Assembly: GCA_008729055.1 (NCBI GenBank)
Contig: SDUX01000001.1
Span: 682,001-746,000 of the forward strand
Reading direction: 5' to 3'
DNA from: Pyropia haitanensis
Lineage: Eukaryota; Rhodophyta; Bangiophyceae; Bangiales; Bangiaceae
DNA: 64,000 nucleotides
Under the pieces are notes generated by a model. It worked only from the letters and a program-made list of their open reading frames with translations. It was not told the DNA's origin and did not search any database. Shown one piece after another: positions 30,208 to 41,283 of this stretch; the first letter of the stretch is position 1; every line of letters starts with the position of its first letter. The position numbers were made by a program, and so were the translations under genes.

Positions 30208-33200
30208 CGGCGGCAGCGGTGGCGTTGGCAGCGGCGATGGTGGTGGCGGCGGCAGGCAGCAGGGGCGCTCTGGCGGCCCGGGGGGGGGGCGCCCGCCCGA
30301 TGGCAAGCCCCCGGACAGCGGCGGCAGCGGCGGCAGCGGCGGGGGTGGAGGCGGGGGCGCCCCGCGCCGGGGCGCGAGCGCGTGGGGCGGCGGCGGCGGC
30401 GGCGGCGGCCTCGTCGCGACGCTCCGCCGCACCGCGTCCGCATCGTCGACGACGAGCCTAACCTCCCTCGCCGCGGCGGGCCCGTCCTCCCTGTCGGCCC
30501 CGTCGCTGCCGACGCACCTGGCCGGCCTCTCCCGCCTGTCGGTGGGGCTGACGCTCGCGGCGCTGACGCTGTGCGCGGGCCTGGCGGGGCTGCTCGCGTC
30601 GGACGCGGGGCAGCGCGGCCTGGAGCGCGTCGAGGGCCTCCCATCCACCCTCAAGACGCTGTGGGTGGAGGACGAGCACTTCCGGGCGGCCGTGTCGGCG
30701 CTCCACAACCTCCGCTCCATCGTGGGGGTGGAGCGGGGGCCCGCCGCCGACGCCGATGGCGGCGCCAAGGCCGACACCCCAGACGCGCGGCGACCGGGGG
30801 TGGTGGCCGCCGCGGCGGGCGCGGTGCCACACCACCCGGTGGTGATGGTGCCGGGCATCACCAGCTCCGCGCTCGAGCTGTGGCACTCGGACGTGGCGTG
30901 CGCGCGGGGCGCGGGCTTCCGGGACAAGTGGTGGGGGTCGGTGTCGTCGGCGGGCTACGCCCTCCGCAACCAGTCGTGCTGGCTGCACCACATGGGCATG
31001 GACGCGGCGACGTGGATGGACCCGCCGGGCGTGCGGATGCGCGCGGCGGCGGGCTGGTCGGCCGCGGACGACCTCTTCCCGGGCTACTACGTGTGGTCCA
31101 AGGTCATCCGGTCGCTCGCAGACGTTGGGTACGAGCCGTCCTCGATGGCCATCATGCCGTACGACTGGCGGCTGTCGCCGGCGCAGCTGGAGGAGCGGGA
31201 CGCGTGGTTCTCCCAGCTCCGCGCCGTCGTCGAGGTGCTGGTCGCGCGGCGGGGCATCAAGGCGGCGCTGGTGGGCCACTCGATGGGCTCCCAGTGGATC
31301 CACTACTTCCTCAAGTGGGTCGTCGTCGTGACCGGCGACGACCAGTGGGTGGCCAACCACGTGGGGGTGGTCGTCAACATTGCGGGGCCGTTCCTGGGCG
31401 TCCCGAAAACCGTCTCGGCGGTGCTGTCGGGCGAGATGCGGGACACCGCGGAGCTCGGCGCGTTTAGCCGCATGGTGCTGGGCAAGATGTTTGGCCGCCG
31501 CGGGGAGCAGCCGCGGTTCTTCCGCACCCTCGGCTCCCTCCCGTCCATGTTTCCCGTGGGCGGCGTGGCGCTGTGGAAGTACGCCTACGCGCGGCTGGGC
31601 GTGCCGGATGGGGGCGTCGGCGCGGCCGCGCCAGGCGCGCCGGTGGCCGCGAACAACCGCTGCGCCGTCACGGCGGTGGAGCTGGGCCTGTCCCCGGGCG
31701 TGTCGGCGCCAGCCGGCGCCGTCGGCGGCGCCGTCGCGCTGGGCAAGCCCCCGCCCGCCGACGGCGTCAATGGCTCCCAGCGGGTGTGCGAGCCGGCCAA
31801 CCAGGTGCGGATGGTGGTGCCGCAGCTGGAGCTGGGCGTCACCTTTTCCGAGGTCCCAGTCCGCAGCGGTGGTACCGGTGGTGGCGATGGTGGCGGTGGC
31901 CGCCGCGACCCGGCGTGCCACGGCGGCTGTGGTGTGCACGGCGAGGCCGCGGCGAGCGACGGGAGCGGCAGCAGTGGCGGCGGCTGCGGCGCCGGCGCCG
32001 GCGGCACCGCCGCGGCGAGCGGGGCAGAGGCGGTCGCCCCTGCCCGCGTGGCGGCGACGGCGGCGGCGGCGGGCCCCGTCGAGGCGGACCTGCTCAACGA
32101 GCCGTCGCTCGACGCGGCCGCTCTCGCCGCCCTCACCGGCCGCAACTTTTCGTTTGACGGCGCCCTCACCCTCCTCCGCCGCGTCGCGCCGCGCTACACC
32201 GCGCTCGTCGACCGCTACTATGCCCTCGACGGGCCGCACAGCAACCGGCCAGACGCGGCGCACACGGGCGGCCACGCGCAGCTGGCGCCGCCCGCGGGGC
32301 CGGGCCTGGGGGCGTACTATGACCCGGCGTGGGCGGCGGCGCCGCTCGTGGAGCCCATCCCCATCCCGGCCGACTTGGCGGGCGCGGGCACGGGCACGGC
32401 GGGCGCGCCGTCTGGGGAGGCTGACCCGCCCGGCGCCGACGACGCGGGCGCCGACGGCAGCGGCGGTGACGCGGATGACGCGACGGCGGCCGCCGACGCG
32501 GCGGCGGCGGCGCGCGAGTACGACGACCCGCGGACGTGGGCGTTCCCCCTATACGCGCCCCTCCCCGCCGTCCCGTCGCTCCGCCTCTACTGCCTGTACG
32601 GGGTGGTCGCGGACCCCGCGGCGACGACCGAGGTCGGCTACCACTACGAGCTGGCCCCGACCGGCGAGCTGCAGATCAACCTCTCCGCGACGCACCCGCC
32701 GCACCGGCTGCGCAACGGCATCCGCACCGGCGCCGGCGACGGCACGGTGCCGCTGATTAGCCTTGGCTTTGTCTGCGAGGGGCCGTGGCGCGTGGCGGGG
32801 CACCGGCTCAACCCGGCGGGCGCGGCCGTCGTCACGCGCGAGTACCCGCACGAGCCCGAGTCGGTCAGCCTCCGCGGCGGCGAGCGCGCCGCGACGCACG
32901 TGGAGATCCTCGGCCACCGGGACATGATTGGCGACCTCGTCCGCATCGTCACGCACAGGGGGGGGGGGGGGGAGGGCGCCGCCGCCGCCGCCGCCCTCCC
33001 CGACCGCATCATCAGCGGCATCCGCACGATCGTGGCGGATGCGAGCGCGGGGTGGGAGCGGGAGGAGGCGGCGCGGCGGCGGCTGTTGCGGCAGCGGTGG
33101 CGGCAGCGGCGGCGGCGGCTGCGGTCGCGGGCAGCGTCCGGGGGGGGGGGGAGGAGGGGAAGGGGGACGAAGGGGCGCCGGCCGCCACCCCGCCGGCCCC

Positions 33201-33217
33201 CGCCGGTGGGGGGGTGA
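30002..33217 (+). CDS. PDAT: Phospholipid:diacylglycerol acyltransferase (LCAT superfamily)
   Basis: Transfers an acyl chain from phospholipid to diacylglycerol, making triacylglycerol at the ER. The 1071-residue product (PDATs are usually 600-800) starts with a long Gly/Pro/Arg region (1-165), then one hydrophobic segment (about 180-200). The lumenal LCAT-like alpha/beta hydrolase follows: VVMVPGITSSALELW, DKWWGS (lid), LFPGYYVWSKVI, MPYDWRLSP, and the nucleophile elbow GHSMGS with Ser427. The rest of the triad is Asp913 (GAGDGTVPLISLG) and His966 (THVEILGHRDMIGDLVRI, like THVDIMG...IEDI of PDAT). Two Gly/Ala-rich insertions (about 640-700 and 790-840) and a Gly/Arg tail explain the extra length. 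Start ATG 30002; in-frame sequence upstream lies in lower-GC DNA. Intronless. Convergent with DPM3. Confidence 0.92.
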
Positions 33218-33796
33218 TCCCCGGCGTGGAGCACACGGCGGGGACGACGGGCTCGGGGGGTCCGCCCGAAGAGGGGGAGGGTTCATGACCGCCGCTGCGG
33301 CGGTGGCGTCCCAGTCGAGGAGGGAACCGCGAGGGGGGGAGGTGGGACCGGGGAGGGGACTGGGTCCCCGAGAGGGGCGGATGGCGAGGGAGCGTGGGGG
33401 GGGGGTGAGCGCGACGACTGTCCGTGGACAGGGTGGCGACGGGGGCTGTGACGGGGTGGCACGCGCGGCGGGGCGACCCCTGCCACGACTGTGGAGGGGA
33501 GCCGTCCGTGCCCGACGGCCGCGCGGGGTGGCAAGGGGGGAGCTGCCGCCCCGCGGGGGCGTGGCGGCCACGCGCGAGCCGCGGCGCCCGCCGCGGCCGC
33601 CCTGCTCGCCTGCATATGTATGTACATTAGGCAACGCGCCGCCCCGTCCGCCGCCGTCCGTCCCACCTTCCTTCCCCCATCACGCCGCGGCCGTCACCCC
33701 CACCACCGCTTCCCCCTCCCCCTCCCCTTCCCCCTCCCCCGCTCTCCGGCCGCCTCCCCTCCCCTTCCCGCTCCACCAACCGCACGGGCGCCCTGC
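33218..33796. other. Convergent intergenic region, PDAT/DPM3
   Basis: About 0.58 kb between stop codons, with G runs in the first half and CCCCT-type runs in the second. Both 3' UTRs. No gene seen. Confidence 0.55.
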
Positions 33797-34483
33797 CTAC
33801 CCGCCGCCACAGACGCCGGCATCCCCCCCCCCCGCCACCGCCACGCCCGGCGGCGGCGGCGGCATCACAAACCCCCGCTCGTCCAGCGCGGCGCGCGCGG
33901 CGACGAGGTCGTCGAGCAGCGCCGCCGCCGCGGCGGGCGCGTCGGGGAACGCGATGAGGCCGGCGCCAATGTGTGCGAGCGACACGCAACAAAACACAAC
34001 GATGGCGTAGGCGGGCAGCTGCGCGCGACCGCCGACGCGTTGGGGGGTTGGGGGGGGATAGGAGGGGACCACGACGGGAGGAGCGCCACCGAAGACGGCA
34101 AAAAAACAAAAAAAAACACAAGAGGTGCGCGCGTCAGTCGCCGGTCGGGCCACCGGTCTTCCCCACCAGGCGGCGCTCTCCAGGTAGACCCCCCCCCCCC
34201 CCACGCGCAGGCACCCCCCCCCCACCCTCGTCCATCCCCCCATCCACTCTCGCCCCCAACGTACCGCCAGGAGCACCTGCCGTGCCGCCGGCGGCAGCAG
34301 CGCCGACGGTGGCGCCGCGGCGACGGCCACCACCGCCACCGCCGCGGCGGCGGCGGCGGCACCAGCGGTGACGGGGCGGCCGCGGCCGCCGCCACGCGCC
34401 GCACCCGCCTCGCGCGGCGGCGGGCCGGCGGCGGCAGCCGCGGCGGCGGGCGGCGACGCCGTCGCACCCGCCCGGCGCGCCAT
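33797..34483 (-). CDS. DPM3: Dolichol-phosphate mannosyltransferase subunit 3
   Basis: Small ER-membrane subunit that tethers the catalytic DPM1, needed for dolichol-P-mannose and thus N-glycans and GPI anchors. Two exons, 34483-34265 (73 codons) and 34018-33797; donor CTGGCG|GTACGTTGG, acceptor GTCGCGCGCAG|CTGCCC, phase 0, intron 246 bp. The 146-residue product has an Ala/Val hydrophobic first segment (about 41-63), then ARQVLLA|LPAYAIVVF across the junction, matching CQEVLWPLPAYLLV of human DPM3. The second membrane helix is about 74-95. A C-terminal amphipathic helix, FPDAPAAAAALLDDLVAARA then ALDERGF, parallels FHDCEDAARELQ...ADLARRG. The N terminus is longer than human DPM3 (92 residues). 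A broken copy of exon 1 and its promoter lies at 40.1-40.7 kb. Confidence 0.88.
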   Translation of the reverse strand: MARRAGATASPPAAAAAAAGPPPREAGAARGGGRGRPVTAGAAAAAAAVAVVAVAAAPPSALLPPAARQVLLAVRWGREWMGGWTRVGGGCLRVGGGGVYLESAAWWGRPVARPATDARTSCVFFCFFAVFGGAPPVVVPSYPPPTPQRVGGRAQLPAYAIVVFCCVSLAHIGAGLIAFPDAPAAAAALLDDLVAARAALDERGFVMPPPPPGVAVAGGGDAGVCGGG

Positions 34484-34495
34484 TGCAACGGGCGG

Positions 34496-34557
34496 GTGGG
34501 CAGGCTGTGGGGCGGATGGGCAGGCTGTGGGGCGGATGGGCAGGCTGTGGGGCGGGG
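34496..34557. repeat. 20-bp tandem repeat in the DPM3 promoter
   Basis: Three near-identical copies of GGATGGGCAGGCTGTGGGGC immediately upstream of the DPM3 start codon. Two copies (one with a single change) remain in the truncated duplicate at about 40258-40298. Confidence 0.85.
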
Positions 34558-35369
34558 CACGGGAAGCCGCACGGCGCGGACCGACGTTGCGGCGCGCCGA
34601 TAACCACCCCCCCCCCTTCCCACGGCGCTCCGCCACGAGCCGCCGGAACAGCGCGGGCGCCCCCCCCACGTCTGCCCACGATGGGCGCCCACTCTCCAAT
34701 CGCCGGTTCGGCCTTCTACTGCGAACGACGTTTTCACCAGTGCGATCGACTGCCAACTCGGGCACGTTAAAACATCCTCTTGCTGGGTGACCAATCCTGT
34801 GCCTGCACGCTAAACCCCACCATCCGAACCCGATCTTAACCCCACGCTGGGCACGACACCGTTCTCAGCCCCCCCCGACACCCGCCGCTGCCCCTCCGCA
34901 AGCGACCGCCACCGTAACCCTGCACGCACGGCCACCCGCCCGTAGCCTGGCTGGGCCACATGTCGACCATTTCTGGGGCGCGTCCGCGCTACAGACTCGC
35001 CGTGTCGGCGCTCGAAGTACGAGAAAAAAGCCCGTCCGACAGACTTTTTTTTCCATTATGTTGCTCTCTTCATGCGTACAGTACGACCGCAGCCGTAGAC
35101 GAGATAAAGAAGAACAAGAACAGAGTTTCCTGACAGGTTACTGTGGGCCATCCGATAAGACCTGTTGTTCATCTCGGGACAGATCACTTGCTGGCTCAGG
35201 AAGCACATCCCATCGTGATCCCCAGTCGTATCCCATCATTGCCATGCACATGTATATTTTCCCAACGAAGCCGCCATCCTCTCCCCCGCGGAAGTCCCCG
35301 ACCAGCCCACCCGTGCAGCACCTCTGTCACGCACGGCCTCGACCATGGCCCATCGCGCGCCTCCCCCCG

Positions 35370-35590
35370 CCTCCCCCCCCACCCCCCCCGTTACCGCCGT
35401 CGCCCGGACGCCCCCCGCCACCCCACCCAGACCCCCCCCGCCACTCCACCCGGACCCCCCCAGCCACCCCATTCGGATCCCCCCCGCCACTCCACCCGCC
35501 CCACCCACCCGGCGCCACCCGGCCGCGGTTTGGGGAGGCCCCCCCGGACCCCTCCCGCCACCCCACCCACCCCACTCACCCGGCGACGGC
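35370..35590. repeat. C-rich degenerate minisatellite
   Basis: Degenerate tandem units of roughly 27 bp built on CCCCCGCCACTCCACCCGGA and variants. Polypyrimidine-like on the + strand; frames across it give Pro/His/Ser or Gly/Val/Trp repeats with no sign of selection. Confidence 0.7.
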
Positions 35591-35600
35591 GGTGGCCCGC

Positions 35601-35629
<29 letters not shown>

Positions 35630-35636
<7 letters not shown>

Positions 35637-35775
35637 GCGTCGGCGGCGGTCGCAGCGGCGGCGGCGGCGGCGGCGGCGGCGGTGGCGTCGGCGGCGGTCG
35701 CAGCGGCGGCGGCGGCGGCGGCGGCGGCGGTGGCGTCGGCGGCGGTCGCAGCGGCGGCGGCAGCGGCGGGCGCAC
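35630..35775. repeat. 48-bp minisatellite, three copies
   Basis: Three perfect or near-perfect copies of a 48-bp unit made of GGTGGCGTCGGCGGCGGTCG plus CAGC and eight GGC triplets. Embedded in a longer (GGC)n tract. Length is a multiple of three, but no convincing gene uses it. Confidence 0.9.
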
Positions 35776-36188
35776 CAGGCGACGACGGGCGCTGCGGCGG
35801 CGGCGGGGGGCGGCCCCCCTGGACCCTGCCCGCCACCCCACCACACCCGCACACCGCGAGGAGCGGGCTGGTGCCGCCACGGGCTGCTGTCTGCAGCCGC
35901 TGCGGCCTCGATCTGTTGCCTGCAACCGCTGCCGTCTTGTCCTGCTGCCGCTGCCGCCGCGGCCTGCTGCCCCTGCCGTTGTCGCGTGCCGCTGCTCCCG
36001 CGTGCAGCTCCTGATACTGCGTGCGGCTGCCGTTGCGCGAGTTAGCAGTTGGGGTGTCTGGCTGCAGCCGACGCCGTCGCCTGCCCCCTAAATTTCCGGC
36101 CCTGTCCACCTTTGCTGCTGCCGCTACCGCGTGCGCCGGCTGCCGCCGCGTACGGCGGGGGCCGCTTCTGTCTACCACCGCCGTCGCC

Positions 36189-38027
36189 ATGACGAACCTC
36201 ATGCAGGACGACATGAAGGAGGTTGATCAACTCGTTTCGGTTTTGGCGGAGCAGCAGAAGGAGGCGAAGGACTGCCTGGACGACCTCGACAAGCTGACGC
36301 GTGAGCTAACGGACCAAGAGCAGCGCCGCGAGCGGACTGCCGATCGTCGGGTTAAAGCTTTGCATGGCGAGATCATCGAGCTGATTCGGCTCCAAGCTGC
36401 GCTCGTGTCCAGTGGGGCTCCGTTGGTGCGGAACACGACAACCGAGCAGGTCAAGAAGCTGAAGGCCGCGCTGGGGGTAGAGGAGGCCAACCGGGACCGT
36501 CTGGACCGGATTGCGGACTTGTCTCCTCATGAGCGGAGACTCACGCAGCGGGTGGAGGACTCGTGCTCCCGCTATGTGGACGAGATCCTGGAGTTGCGCA
36601 AGGTCCAGACGGCGATGCAGGCAAATCTGGCTCCGGCGGTTCGGGACCGGAGCGGCGGTTCAACAGCAGCGGCGTGGTCTTCCAGTGCTGTCAGGGAGAG
36701 GCTCTTCTCCCCCATCCGCATTGACTCTCCCACTCGATCCGGAGACAAGGGTCTGCTCCGGCCTGCCCTGGCGTCCTTCTCTCTCGATGGACCTGTCTTC
36801 CTGAAGCCGGTGCTCGATGGCGGCGCACTGAGTGCTGTGCGGTCGGCTGAGATGTCCTCCGACGCGCTCCTACAAGAAGGTGCCTTCTACGAGCTGGTTG
36901 GGTCGGTAAGGCCCGCGTGGGTGAACATCGTGGACAAGCGAAGCGGACGACAGGACAGCGTATCGGCGCCCATCTTGTACGGAGCCACTGCGTCGATCCC
37001 TTCTTTCCAACCCGTAGAGTGGCCCTGGGCGTGCCTTCCCGAGCTTCTCGTGCGCTCTACTACTCTCCACCCCGGCTTCAATGCGGAGGCCAAGTCGGTT
37101 TCGATCAAGACGTGGAACGAGCTGCTGACGTACGTGGCCATGTCGATCGCTGACGCCCTGTTCAGCTGCTCGTCGAAGGTCCGGTTCTACGCCAACCCCC
37201 CTGTTGGCTACGGGGTGGTGTCTTTCCCTCATTGCGGCTATGTTGTGGCGGTCGAGTGGATCGGGAAGCTGCTTGCCACCCCGTACAGCCAGCCCTTCTT
37301 CATCGGCTCGGAGCAGCACAAGGCGTCGGTCGCAGCGCTGCCGGAGATCTGTTACAACCAGTTCATCACCGTCAACTTCGATGACATCAAGTGGGACTCC
37401 CGCTGCAGTCGCTTCGTGCTTTGGACTGCGATGCCGACGGTGCTGGTGGCAGAGGACGGGCGGCAGCATGTCAACCAGTTCTTAAAGCTGGTTCCCTGTT
37501 CGTCGTACGACCACTTGCGTAAGCCCAGCGGCTTCCTCCGTCGGCTGTACAAGACATACGAAAGGTACGGTGCTGCGTTGGCCGTGGAGAGCGCAAGTGA
37601 GGTGGAGAGAACGGTGCCTCGAGCTCTGCTTCCTGCTCGTCTCTGGTGCGGCGTTTTTGCAATCGTCGTGACGATGGAGTTTGTCAAGGGCAAGGAAGCT
37701 ACGGTGAAGCAGCTGGCTGCGTCCACCCCCGACGACGAGAAGGGCGCTCGTGCCATTGCCTCGGCTGTGGTCTGGCTGGCGCGCCGCGGGCTCATCTACT
37801 ACGACTTGCGGGAGCCAAACATCCTGGTTGACTCTGGCGGTTGCTGGCGCCTCATTGACTACGACGACATGGTGGTGGTCGAGCCTGGCTCCGTCAAGAG
37901 CGTCGGAGCCATGAAGGAGGTGCTGGCGAGGGAGCAACACCTTCATCAACTGGACGGCGTTTTAGCGGCATTCACGCGCTTCCCGAAGCTGGAGCAGTTC
38001 ATCAATGACGCGTTTGGATCGGGCTGA
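36189..38027 (+). CDS. Coiled-coil protein with atypical kinase domain, Crinkler (CRN)-like
   Basis: 612 residues, intronless. Residues about 10-150 are Lys/Glu/Leu-rich coiled coil (LAEQQKEAKDCLDDLDKLTR; VDEILELRKVQTAM). A Ser/Arg hinge follows, then a globular middle (about 210-440). A C-terminal kinase-like region has the catalytic-loop equivalent GLIYYDLREPNILVD (Asp539, Asn544; HRD replaced by YYD) and the metal-binding loop LIDYDDMVVV (Asp557 in DYD, replacing DFG). A D-[IL]-R-x-P-N loop is typical of Crinkler-type kinase domains found in oomycetes, chytrids and algae, often in repeat-rich DNA. The glycine loop and VAIK lysine are not obvious. Codon usage is clearly less GC-rich than neighbouring genes, which could mean recent transfer or a mobile family. 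Assignment to the Crinkler group is an inference from the motifs. Start is the first ATG with good context (GCCATGA). Confidence 0.72.
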   Translation: MTNLMQDDMKEVDQLVSVLAEQQKEAKDCLDDLDKLTRELTDQEQRRERTADRRVKALHGEIIELIRLQAALVSSGAPLVRNTTTEQVKKLKAALGVEEANRDRLDRIADLSPHERRLTQRVEDSCSRYVDEILELRKVQTAMQANLAPAVRDRSGGSTAAAWSSSAVRERLFSPIRIDSPTRSGDKGLLRPALASFSLDGPVFLKPVLDGGALSAVRSAEMSSDALLQEGAFYELVGSVRPAWVNIVDKRSGRQDSVSAPILYGATASIPSFQPVEWPWACLPELLVRSTTLHPGFNAEAKSVSIKTWNELLTYVAMSIADALFSCSSKVRFYANPPVGYGVVSFPHCGYVVAVEWIGKLLATPYSQPFFIGSEQHKASVAALPEICYNQFITVNFDDIKWDSRCSRFVLWTAMPTVLVAEDGRQHVNQFLKLVPCSSYDHLRKPSGFLRRLYKTYERYGAALAVESASEVERTVPRALLPARLWCGVFAIVVTMEFVKGKEATVKQLAASTPDDEKGARAIASAVVWLARRGLIYYDLREPNILVDSGGCWRLIDYDDMVVVEPGSVKSVGAMKEVLAREQHLHQLDGVLAAFTRFPKLEQFINDAFGSG

Positions 38028-40096
38028 AGTAATTGTGTGTGTGCTGCTGCGTCAGTCCCGCCGCCCTTGACGCTGACCGAGGCCCACGCCGACGTGCGGG
38101 GGGGGGCGCATTATTACTGTTGATGCTACAGCGTGCACGCGCGCTGCGAAGTGGGGGACCGTGCCAAGTCGGCGCGAGACGGCGAGCGGCGCACAGCGCC
38201 CCAGAAGTTTACCCGACGGGGTAGCCAAATACATATTCCCGAAAGTCTATTCCTTGAGTGGAAAGCACACTTCTTCTGTGTAGACGTTTGTGATCTAGAA
38301 TTTAAAGCTGAGCATGTGTCGTGAGTGGGTAGTCGTGACTATGCATGAAGAATACTGTTTGGCATGGACAATGCGGGTACATGCACGCAAGTACACTTCG
38401 GATCCTGTGTCTCAAACGTCTTTCATGGTTTTTTCGTGCAAGATGTGCTTTATTGCTATCTGCAGCATCGCCCTGCCCTCCCCGACCGCCAAGCACATCT
38501 GGTGCAACAAAAGAAAATGGAAGCAGACGAACACGGCAAGGTGACAACAGCAGCGAGACCAAGATGGAGCGAGCATACATCCAAGCGACGCGAGAGGGAC
38601 GGACAAGGTCAGTCAGTGTCATCACAGCATCTCAGCACAGAGGATGCTCGCAGCATGAGCAAGTACGCACACCCCGCATCGCCGGCGGTGCGGCGACCGT
38701 TACACCGAGCGCCCACCCTCTCCCCCCCCGATGGCCGCCCGCCCCTCCCGCGGCATTCCCCCCTCGCTGTCCTACCCCTTCCGCTAGCGTCCGCGAGGAG
38801 ACCTGGGCCCACGCACCTCTCGCGGCGTGGGCTGCAGACCAGTCGGGCACGCCGCCACAGCCGCTGCCGCCGCCACTGCCGCAGCCGCCACTGATGTCTC
38901 TGCGGCCGCCGCTGCAGGTGAAGACCACCACCGCCGCCTTGCGGGTGCACTTGCGCGGGACAATCAATCCCCTTTTGCGGGTCGACAATGACCCACAACC
39001 CAGAGGTCGGCCAGAGGGAGGCGGCAGCGGTGGCACGTAGACGACGCCCGAGACAAGGGAATGGGGAAGGGCGGAAGTGAGAGCGGGGTACGCGCCGAGG
39101 TGGGTGAGAGGGTAGTGTGAAGAATGAGGTGCGGCGGGGTCAAGAGAGGGGGAGGAGGGGAAAGGGAGGGGGTGAGAAGGGTGGGATTGCGAGGGTGCGG
39201 GACGGGGAGGGGCGTGAAGGGGAGAAGGGACAGGGAGAGTGGGCCCGCAGCACCAATCAGACACGCAAGGCTCGAAGTAGACGTCAGTATCATGGCCGCG
39301 TCGCATGTCCGTCCGCAGGCGCCCCCACACGGGGAGCCGCTCTCCACAGAGACGCGGAGTGGGCTCGCGGCGGCGGTGCAAGCAGCGGCAACGGAAACAG
39401 AGGCGGAGACGATGGCGACAGTGGCGGCAGAGACAACGGCGGTGGTGAGCCGCGAGAGGATAGTACACCTCGCCCGTCCCTGCACCTTCCCTCCTGGCCC
39501 TTGCCCCATCCTGCCTCCTTCCCCTCTCCCACTCCCCCTCCGTCCCACCCCAGCTTACCGCCAAGAGTAGCCTCGCCAAGTGAACGGCCCACGTCATGCA
39601 CCGCTGCCTTCGATCCCGCCGCACGCGTCCAGGCGGGACGGACACTGCAGCGCACAAAGCAGAGGGAGGGGTGAAGTAGAAGGGTGGGAGTGGTGGGACA
39701 GAGCCCGTGGCGAGCAGGCGAGGGAAAGGCAGTGGAGAGGCGCACGAGAGGGGGTGGGAGGCGGGGGGGCAGGATGGCAAGGGCGGGATGGGGGAGGATT
39801 CGGGGCGGTCGGCTTGCACTGGGACGACCCAAGGTGGGGAGAGACGTGCAAGCGACCACTTGCACCGCTGCATTCTCGATTCTCACGAAATGAGGGGTGC
39901 CAATTATTGAGTGCGACTCAACGTGCTGACCACCAACCGGCGACTGCGTGTGGTACCGGTGATGAAGTGGAATCTATCGTGTGAAGAGGAAAAAGCGTCG
40001 TAACACAATCCTATGGTGGTATATTTGTGAAAATCATGTATTCTTTTACCCCGCTAGTTTCGAAACGGGGTGCTGTGCGGTTGGAAACGAGTCGAC
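38028..40096. other. Intergenic, 2 kb
   Basis: Lower GC to about 38600, then purine/pyrimidine-biased low complexity (GGGAGGGG and CCCTCCC runs, 39050-39850), then AT-richer DNA to about 40085. A + strand frame from ATG 39291 and - strand frames across 38650-39550 were examined; none carries a motif. No RNA gene recognised. Confidence 0.5.
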
Positions 40097-40690
40097 GCCA
40101 CCGCCGCGGCGGCGGCGGCGGCACCAGCGGTGACGGGGCGGCCGCGGCCGCCGCCACGCGCCGCACCCGCCTCGCGCGGCGGCGGGCCGGCGGCGGCAGC
40201 CGCGGCGGCGGGCGGCGACGCCGTCGCACCCGCCCGGCGCGCCAATGCAACGGGCGGGTGGGCAGGCTGTGGGGCGGATGGGCAAGCTGTGGGGCGGGTT
40301 GGGGTGGGACTTGCGGCCAGAGACAGAAGAAGGGGGGGAAGGGGGGGAGGGGGGATAGGGCGGATGCGCGGGGGGGGTGGACGGGGCAGACGCGGTGGGG
40401 GGGCGGACGGGACGCCGCACTGCGCGGAACGACGTTGCGGCGCGCCGATGGCGGTGGCGGCCTTGGCCGTGACGGCGGGAGCGCGGCACGCCTTCCAGTC
40501 AGAGCCCCCCCCCCCGCGGCCGGCCGCATCGATGCGGCAGCACATCCCTCATCGGTCTCCCCCCCCTCCCACCTCTTCCCCCTCGCCCCCCCGCACGCCG
40601 CTATCCCCCCCCCTCCCCACGGCGCTCCGCCTCGAGCCGCCGGAACAGCGCGGGCGCCCCCCCCACGTCTGCCCAGGACGGGCGCCCCCC
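40097..40690 (-). pseudogene. DPM3: Truncated duplicate of DPM3 5' region
   Basis: Sequence 40097-40245 is almost identical to the first ~50 codons of DPM3 exon 1 (34335-34483). Similarity continues into the 20-bp promoter repeats and, after inserted material, to about 40690 (matching 34560-34690, including ACGTTGCGGCGCGCCGAT and CCGGAACAGCGCGGGCG). The initiator ATG has become TTG (CAT to CAA on the + strand). The rest of exon 1, the intron and exon 2 are absent: the match stops abruptly at 40097 next to AT-richer DNA. It cannot encode DPM3. An additional ~160 bp in the copy lies between the two promoter blocks. Confidence 0.82.
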
Positions 40691-41251
40691 CTCCTCCCCC
40701 CCCCACCCTCACCGCCGCCACCCCCGCCGCCCCCCCCCACGGCGGCGCCCCGCCGCCGCCGCCGCCGCCGCCCGCCGTCACCCTCAGCGGCCACCCCGCC
40801 GGCCACGGCCGCCGCCGCTGCCGGCACGGCGGAGACGCGCACCGCCGGCACCCGCCGCCGGTGGCCGCCCGCCACGCACAGCGCGGCGCGGACGCGGGCG
40901 GCCCAGGCGCGCGCCGACGCCGCGGCGGCCCCCCCCGGCCGCCCCCCCCCCCACCGCCGCGGCCGCCACCACCGGCGGCGCCCCCCCGCTTGGCACCAGT
41001 GGCGGCGGGCGGCTCCCGCTCCGCCGCCACCACCCCCAGCACCCGCGCGTCGACAAGGACGCGCAGGGCGGTCATGTCGGCCGACAGCTCCACGCCGAGC
41101 ACCCCGCCGGGCGGCAGCGTGTCGACCGCCACGCGCGCCGCCTCGGCCGCGCGCATGGCGTGGCGGCGGTTGGATGGGCGCCGCCGGGTGGGGGGGGGAG
41201 CGGCTGGTAGCCGGCGGCGGCCGCCGCCGCCGCCGCGGCGGTGGCGGCGGC

Positions 41252-41283
<32 letters not shown>

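Larger units (their letters stand above)
34484..36188. other. Divergent intergenic region, DPM3/Crinkler-like gene
   Basis: 1.7 kb. Next to DPM3 are three tandem copies of a 20-bp promoter-proximal unit. Around 34700-35270 the DNA is of moderate GC without a gene. From 35370 to 35780 are two tandem-repeat arrays listed separately. The last 300 bp lead into the 36.2-kb gene. Confidence 0.55.

Noticed and set aside
38632..39040. - strand stretch with LIVPRKCTRKA resembling small ribosomal protein S21
   Set aside because: The similarity is limited to a PRKC-type tetrapeptide; the following NRII...HASVQ block of S21 is absent.
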